DNA of 64,000 bases from Allolobophora icterica (lineage: Eukaryota > Annelida > Clitellata > Crassiclitellata > Lumbricidae): contig OY744606.1 of assembly GCA_963556255.1 (NCBI GenBank), positions 68,182,125-68,246,124 on the forward strand, in the 5' to 3' direction. Every line of letters begins with the position of its first letter. Within the stretch, counting starts at the first letter, position 1. A program made the position numbers and the translations under genes. Below are positions 58,739 through 64,000 of this stretch, piece by piece. The notes under the pieces are model-generated. The model saw nothing but the letters and a program-made list of their open reading frames with translations, was not told the DNA's origin and ran no database searches.

Positions 58739-59822
58739 CTGTCAGACATTGCAAGCCATACTTTAACTCGTAACTCGTTTACACACATTGTATAGGTGGA
58801 CGTGTAGGCGACTCCACCAGCATTATTAACTCGTGTTCAGTATTTGTGAGGGAACCTTCAAGGCGTTATTTCAGTTATTTGTAGCCTATATACATTGGTA
58901 AATATTATACATTGGTAAATAGGTCTTCATAAGGCAACGGCTTTTTTCTTCTGTGTACGATATTGTTGTCTACTCTTAGAAATTCTATCAACGTTTAGAC
59001 TAGTTGGACGTTTCTTTGAGAGTATAAGTGAAGGCGCTATATGAATATCTAGTTACATGATTACTACAACAGACCGCGTATCTGAAGTTGCCTCTCTTTG
59101 TATTCGTGTGGCGCCAGATTACGATGAAGAACATTTATCGACGTTGCTCAGCGACTGCATTATGAACTAGTTCAATGAACCTCTATGATAGACCGAAATG
59201 ACTCTGCTGGTTTCGTTCCCACAACCTCTGACTTACAACGCAATCGCCATACCGTTGAGCAACCATGTAATTGTAATACATCGTAAAGGAACCTTATGGA
59301 ATTGTGATAGATTGCGGTCGCTCTCAACTCTGCATATGGGGCACGAACCCAACTTCAGGAAACGTCGAGTCATGAAACCCTCAAATAAACAGTGTGTCGT
59401 GTTCCTTCACTGTTGTCGCTTTTAATTGCGCCGAGAATGATAATGTAAAATGATGCGTAAGTCAGTGCCATTGATGTTCTGTCTAATACGCACTTCTGAA
59501 CTTTGGAAGGAGGGCAGTATCACATACAATTGTATTTGCTATCAACTGTATAAATTTTAACTGTCGTAACTGAGGATACAAATGCTTCAACTGGCCGTTG
59601 TCACATAGTGAGATGCCATGTATACAATTCAATATAATTCATCTTACGGACGGTGTGCAGATGTAACTGTAAGTTAAAGAAATCTATAGCACCGTTTCAA
59701 GAGAACTAATCAAGGCATACTAACTCGTCATTTGTTTATCGTCTTTTGGGTGTACGTCAGATTCCTAAATTTTAGTTATGAGCAAACTTATGTAGAACAA
59801 TTTTATGATGACAAGTGCTTAC
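58739..59822 (-). other. Gene B intron before tail exon
   Basis: It contains a GGCGCTATATGAAT LINE-type tail at about 59034. No counterpart of gene A exon 8 was found. Confidence 0.45.
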
Positions 59823-59922
59823 CTTCGTCGCTTAGCAACGACACAAACGCCGAGTGTTATCATTCCTGTCATCAAAACGATTCCACCGACTACTACGGCA
59901 ATGATGAAGACCATCGTGTGAT
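59823..59922 (-). CDS. Gene B transmembrane exon
   Basis: The acceptor TTCTTCGTAG and donor AG|GTAAGC bound 100 nt: TMVFIIAVVVGGIVLMTGM and ITLGVCVVAKRRR, one codon longer than gene A exon 7 (an extra His before TM). Both phases match the neighbouring exons. Confidence 0.9.
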
Positions 59923-60409
59923 CTACGAAGAACATCAAAGCACACAATCACATGACCACACCAACACACCAACACATGACCACACCAATACACCACACCA
60001 GCACATCACCATACCAAGCTCAAAACTCACAGATTTATCTCACTTTGCACGTATCCTCTTTAGCTTGCAGCAAATAACATGGACAGACTCATTACGACGA
60101 AGCATGCATTGTGCAACAATCAGCTGAGAGGAGCACCCAAAAGGATTATATAGGCCTATTTGTGATGCAGTTTCAGTGATCCGCCATTTATGGTGACCTA
60201 AATGGAAAAAAATTTAAAGTGAGAAGACAGATGACATCCTAGCATGTTAGTGATAACCTTCTCTAGGACCTTGAAGATGAATTTTAAAGTAAAAATGGGA
60301 AGGTTGATAAATTTTCCAGAGAAATACACCTTAACCATTCGGTAGCTGAAAATTAAAGTGTCAATGGCACTAGTTATTGAAAATAGACAAAGGAGGAGAG
60401 ATAACATAC

Positions 60410-61034
60410 CGATATGAAAAGGAGCGTTGCTTGAGTCTGCGACAGGATCAAGGGTTCGGTCATTTTTAAGACTCGTTGTTGTATAAGCCGAAGTACTAGA
60501 AAGGCCTCTAGACGTTGACCATGGCTCGGCTTTATGGACTGGAGTCCTTGTTGGCATTATCGAGTGATTAATGTCAACAACTTTGGACGTGGTTTTAGTC
60601 GTGGTAATGTTTGCCGCTATCTTTCGTGCTATTGTTACTGGATGAGATTTAGAGCTAAAAGAAGTTATGCTTGTACTCAGTGGCGTCGCCAGCTATTCAA
60701 TTTCAGCAGGTCGCGTCAGAGTCATGCGATCTGTTCAGCAGGTCGAAGAATTAATGTTTGAGATTGACGCATCAAGCAGCATAACCTCAACATAAGCAAC
60801 ATAACTTAGATATATAAAATGAAGAAAATTATTATTGAACGCCCAATTGTTGCGGCATATTCAAATTTGAAACAATTCAGCAATTAAAACGCTAAACTTT
60901 AGTAAAATAGGCATGTCGTAAAGCAGTCAAGAGTAAAATAGGCAGGTCAAATGACCTACCGCGACCCATGGTAGCGCCGCCACTGCTTGTACTTGGAGTT
61001 AAGGTAGTTCTGCCGACCATCTTTGTTCGGTTAC
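60410..61034 (-). pseudogene. Gene B Ser/Thr-rich stalk exon, disrupted by a MITE
   Basis: The acceptor CATTTTCAG at 61035-61036 and donor G|GTATGT at 60410. Leaving out the 308-bp MITE and one 8-bp duplication gives 309 nt with the same phases as the neighbours, reading Thr/Ser-rich sequence (GRTTLTPSTS, ANITTTKTTSKVV, STSRGLSSTSAYTTTS) typical of an O-glycosylated stalk between propeller and membrane. As it stands the MITE introduces a frameshift and stop. Because the exon is phase-symmetric, skipping it joins 62727 to 59922 in frame. No stalk exon was found in gene A. Confidence 0.75.
60678..60985. mobile_element. hAT MITE inside gene B stalk exon, TSD CTTGTACT
   Basis: Ends CAGTGGCGTCGCC and GGTAGCGCCGCCACTG; perfect 8-bp direct repeats CTTGTACT at 60670-60677 and 60986-60993. 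Same family as 35270-35450. Confidence 0.93.
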
Positions 61035-61057
61035 CTGAAAATGCAAGAATAAAGGAT

Positions 61058-61148
61058 AAGTATTTAGCACTCGTGAATAAGCTGGTGCCCTGCGCTTAGC
61101 TTTCGAGTAGCTCTTCAGAAATTTGGAGCTTACGATTACGATTACGAC
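61058..61148 (+). mobile_element. LINE 3' tail, plus orientation, GATTACG family
   Basis: GAATAAGCTGGTGCCCTGCG up to TTACGATTACGATTACGACG is the reverse complement of the tails at 8034 and 38130. About 90 bp remain. Confidence 0.75.
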
Positions 61149-61690
61149 GTGTGCAATAAGTTTTAAAAATACGATTAGCCTACATTAAAGCATGAATTTC
61201 AAAATTCTTTGAAATATGATTAATTACATTATTCCTCACTTTTTTAACTTTAATGGGCCTATTACATGACACCGCAGGGTCTTGTGTTTTATTCCAAGAG
61301 CTATGAGTTGTCTTTTAATACACATATTAACTTGCATAGGCCTATTAAAGCTAGAAGAAATGATTAGGCGGCTTCTTTGTTTACAAAATACCCATTTAAT
61401 GGCATGAAAAGTACTTATTTGTCAGTTCAACACAAATTTCGTGCTAATTAAACTGGACGAATCGAGAAGCAGAAAGTCCTTCATGAAGTCACCCTTTCTT
61501 GTCTCCCAGTTTTAAATTAAAGTTGTGCATAGCCTACTAAAGAGAATAGAGGAAAGAGATCGCTGAAAAGATGGATTTAGAAACTGCTAAACTTCTAAAG
61601 AAGATTCTTATCTGAAATATGCTTTCAGGATAAGGACGTTGTATCAATTAATGCCACGATGTAACAGTAACACAACGAATCGTATGATCC

Positions 61691-62714
61691 GGTATACGTT
61701 AAAAACCGCATGCAGAAAACCGCGCGTCTAAAAATCGCGTGCAGAAACCGGGCGGCTAAAACCCGCGTGTAGATCTTTACCGCGCACGTTCATAACGCGC
61801 GATTCATAGACACAGTCATAGTAAATGTCAATAATACTTTTCAGACGAAAAAGTCAATCTTACAGATGTTGATAACGTTCTACAGCGAAGAGTTCATATT
61901 GTTCTTGCATAGTGCTTATAATGTTCTTGCATTAAAATCTAAAACGAATATTGAAATGGTTCAGAACTACACTTGTAGATGTAAGTTGTGTGCTATAGCA
62001 CGCAGGTAATCCAACTAAGGACGATCGCGTATTCGGCGACGATGACTTTGATATGGGCGGCTGTGTCTTTGTAGATTCGTCTGCCGCGAGCAGGTTGTTG
62101 ACCAGCGATACACTGCTCGATTTGCAACTCGTTAACGCTCAGTTTTTTTTTGTAGGCCCTCAATGAATTTCCAGATGAATGGAAGATTAGCACCGAGAAG
62201 TTCACTGAAACCTCTGTGCCACCCTTCGACAGCATTGTTGGTCATGGAGGACAGCATCATGACAGTTCCACAATGCATGACTGAATAATGGTTCACCCCT
62301 ACCTCCACGTCTTGTAGGCCTTCCAATCCACGTATCTTCAAAGTAGATGACGAGATCGCGATTGAGTTGTTGGTTTTCTTGGAAGAAGGCTGAATCGACG
62401 AGATCATCGAATGCTCGAACGACATCTATGGTGGGGACGAAAGCAAGTGCTGCGAGTTGTCTAATGGACAGGGCAAAGAACTCCGTTTCCGTCGTGTATT
62501 GCTGCTGAAGCCCTTCGTTTTAAAACAAGGAACTTGACCTAATTTTGCAATAAATCGCGTTCGCTTCTCTGAAGTGCATATGTTTGTTTTAGTATTATCG
62601 ACATTTACTATGGCTATAGATGTCTATGAATCGCGCGGTTATGAACGCGCGCGGCAAAGATCTACTCGCGGTTTTACCCGCGCGGTTTTCTGCGCGCGGT
62701 ATTTAACGTAAACC
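61691..62714 (-). mobile_element. MULE DNA transposon, internally deleted, 9-bp TSD
   Basis: Inverted repeats of about 150 bp starting GGTATACGTTAAAAACCGC (left) and GGTTTACGTTAAATACCGC (right, reversed), rich in CGCGC. Flanks GTATGATCC (61682-61690) and GCATGATCC (62715-62723) match at 8 of 9 positions, the duplication length of Mutator-like elements. It lies in the gene B intron after 62727. Confidence 0.9.
61993..62525 (-). pseudogene. MULE transposase C-terminal remnant
   Basis: TNNAVEGWHRGFSELLGANL and VNELQIEQCIAGQQPARGRR resemble the C-terminal part of MULE transposases that in animals are often fused to FLYWCH zinc fingers. The catalytic part is missing and a frame change separates the two pieces. 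Confidence 0.75.
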
Positions 62715-62726
62715 GCATGATCCTAC

Positions 62727-62812
62727 CTCTGGAGACACTAGAGTTGTAGTAAACTATTCCCAGAAGTTTTCCGAATACTTTCGGCGTCTGTTCCGAAAAC
62801 TGGTGTGTTTTT
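62727..62812 (-). CDS. Gene B exon: end of propeller
   Basis: The acceptor TTGAACAG and donor G|GTAGGA bound 86 nt, the same length as gene A exon 6. It reads THQFSEQTPKVFGKLLGIVY and YNSSVSR. The NSS glycosylation site is shared with gene A. The MULE target duplication begins only three bases into the following intron, with GT preserved. Confidence 0.87.
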
Positions 62813-63813
62813 CTGTTCAATTTTCTAACGGCCCTAAGAAAAATAAACCTGTAACTGTGAAGTCTTATAACAGAATGTCAAAGGAGAAAGAGTTATGAGA
62901 GTGATCGAATCGCAGAGTATGTTGCAGAACGAACCAGAACAGGATGGGAGAATAGGAAGTTACATGGGCTTACACACCAGTGGAGTGACTCACAAACTGA
63001 TCCCAGTGACTTAATAGTTATCAATTGATGCAATCTCCAGATTGTGACTTATTTCCAGAGAGTTAAATCTCGGGCTAGCACGGTCCGTACACGGGAACCT
63101 TAAATCAAGTGGTGCCTATGCCAACGGGCAGCGGTTGTGAGCGATCTCGTCTGATAATTCATTGAAATATGAGCAGAGTCGAGGCCATATGGAAGCTATA
63201 TAACAAACGTGCACATTTACATTACTAAGACACGCAGTGCCAAACATGCTTACATTCAAGTAACAAGGTGCATAACTTTTATAGGAAACTACAGACAGAA
63301 TATAACACGGGCAAGCAGCACGTTACTACAATAGCTCAAGAAGCAAGACTGGTAGACGATTACGGTGTTAATAGAATACGATCTTGATGCCAACAAAAGT
63401 TGTCATATGCATTAATAAGGACATGTGTTTTGTATAGGATTTAGAGCGGGTAGGCGTGGTGTTTATGTAAATTATGTAAATGATTATCTAGTACAATGAC
63501 AGTTTATATATGTATAATACTCTATTATGATTGGACAATTAAGACTTAGTATAGTACTTTATACGCCCTTACCCAATCACAGGAGCTATGTGCATATGAC
63601 TATGGATGTACATTGTATATAAAGTTTGTTTTTGCTATTAATAAATCAGTCATAAGTTGTGTGTGACTCGTGTGGTTGGTCGATGTGGCTTACAAAAGTC
63701 ATAATAATACGAACAATACACAACAACAATAGCCTCTCCTTATTTCCATTTATGTGATCAGAGTAAGCTAAGTTTAACGTCAGCCTAACACGAAACTCCG
63801 TGGAACTCCCTAC
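62813..63813 (-). other. Gene B intron, nothing further recognised
   Basis: AT-rich, with no transposon ends seen by eye. Confidence 0.4.
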
Positions 63814-63970
63814 CCGTGATTCCAGTCTGTGATGTAAAGGTATTCTGGACTGAGTGCAATAGCAAAATAGTGCACGTTCGTCTCTGTGACTAGAGTTACT
63901 CGTCCACTTCCATCTAGGTTAGCCATCTCTATCCGATCGATATTCGCATCTGCCCAGTACATCACACCCT
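63814..63970 (-). CDS. Gene B exon: YWTD blades 5 and 6 (gene continues beyond window)
   Basis: The acceptor TTTCTGCAG and donor GG|GTAGGG bound 157 nt. GVMYWADANIDRIEMANLDG is a well-preserved class B repeat, followed by ALSPEYLYITDWNH, the start of blade 6. It is closer to the family consensus than gene A exon 5. The one-base completion with the next exon gives Gly. Upstream exons (signal peptide, blades 1-4) must lie past the window end. Confidence 0.9.
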
Positions 63971-64000
63971 CTGCAGAAAAACAAACTCCACAGTCTGAAA

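Noticed and set aside
60198..60409. Extension of the stalk reading frame past the donor at 60410
   Set aside because: The sequence turns AT-rich and hydrophobic without motif, while a good GT donor with matching phase precedes it.

Overview
The window looks like nuclear DNA of a marine invertebrate, probably a deuterostome such as an echinoderm or hemichordate. The reasons are: multi-exon genes with GT/AG introns, a dense and nested load of retrotransposons and DNA transposons, long triplet microsatellites, a non-LTR element carrying a 2A-like peptide motif (known from sea urchin elements), and strong enrichment of the palindrome TAGGCCTA. The taxon is an inference. No rRNA, CRISPR or convincing tRNA gene was seen.

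The backbone is a minus-strand cluster of a duplicated receptor gene. Gene A (about 48420 down to 9888) can be assembled from nine exons whose phases all match. They give a 431-residue type I membrane protein: signal peptide, one six-bladed YWTD (LDL-receptor class B) propeller, one membrane helix and a tyrosine-containing cytoplasmic tail. Gene B (63970 down to 58453, 5' part beyond the window) has matching exons for the end of the propeller, the membrane helix and a longer tail with more tyrosine motifs. It also has a Ser/Thr-rich stalk exon that is split by a MITE. A third, broken tail exon lies at 3998-4102. The downstream sequences of the three copies are homologous, so the cluster arose by tandem duplication.

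Region by region: 1-9.9 kb is duplicated downstream sequence with the broken third tail exon, a perfect hairpin and LINE tails. From 9.9 to 17.7 kb are eight exons of gene A with short introns holding two MITEs and a 560-bp (GAT)n tract. From 17.7 to 36.7 kb is the 19-kb second intron, with a Jockey/CR1-type LINE split by an LTR-like insertion, a complete young Ty3/gypsy element (gag, pol, two extra hydrophobic reading frames, near-identical LTRs), a hAT MITE and a degenerate hAT with nested insertions. From 37 to 48.4 kb is the first intron, with a dead 2A-bearing LINE interrupted by a hAT-like element, plus microsatellites. From 48.4 to 58 kb is intergenic: a transposon-derived pseudogene, MITEs, LINE tails and a mariner relic with very long inverted repeats. 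From 58.4 kb to the end is gene B, hit by a MULE three bases from a splice donor and by the MITE in its stalk exon.

The main biological content is therefore a family of compact propeller receptors whose ectodomain lacks visible LDL-A and EGF modules and whose tails differ between paralogues. All else recognisable is mobile DNA, its remnants or simple repeats.
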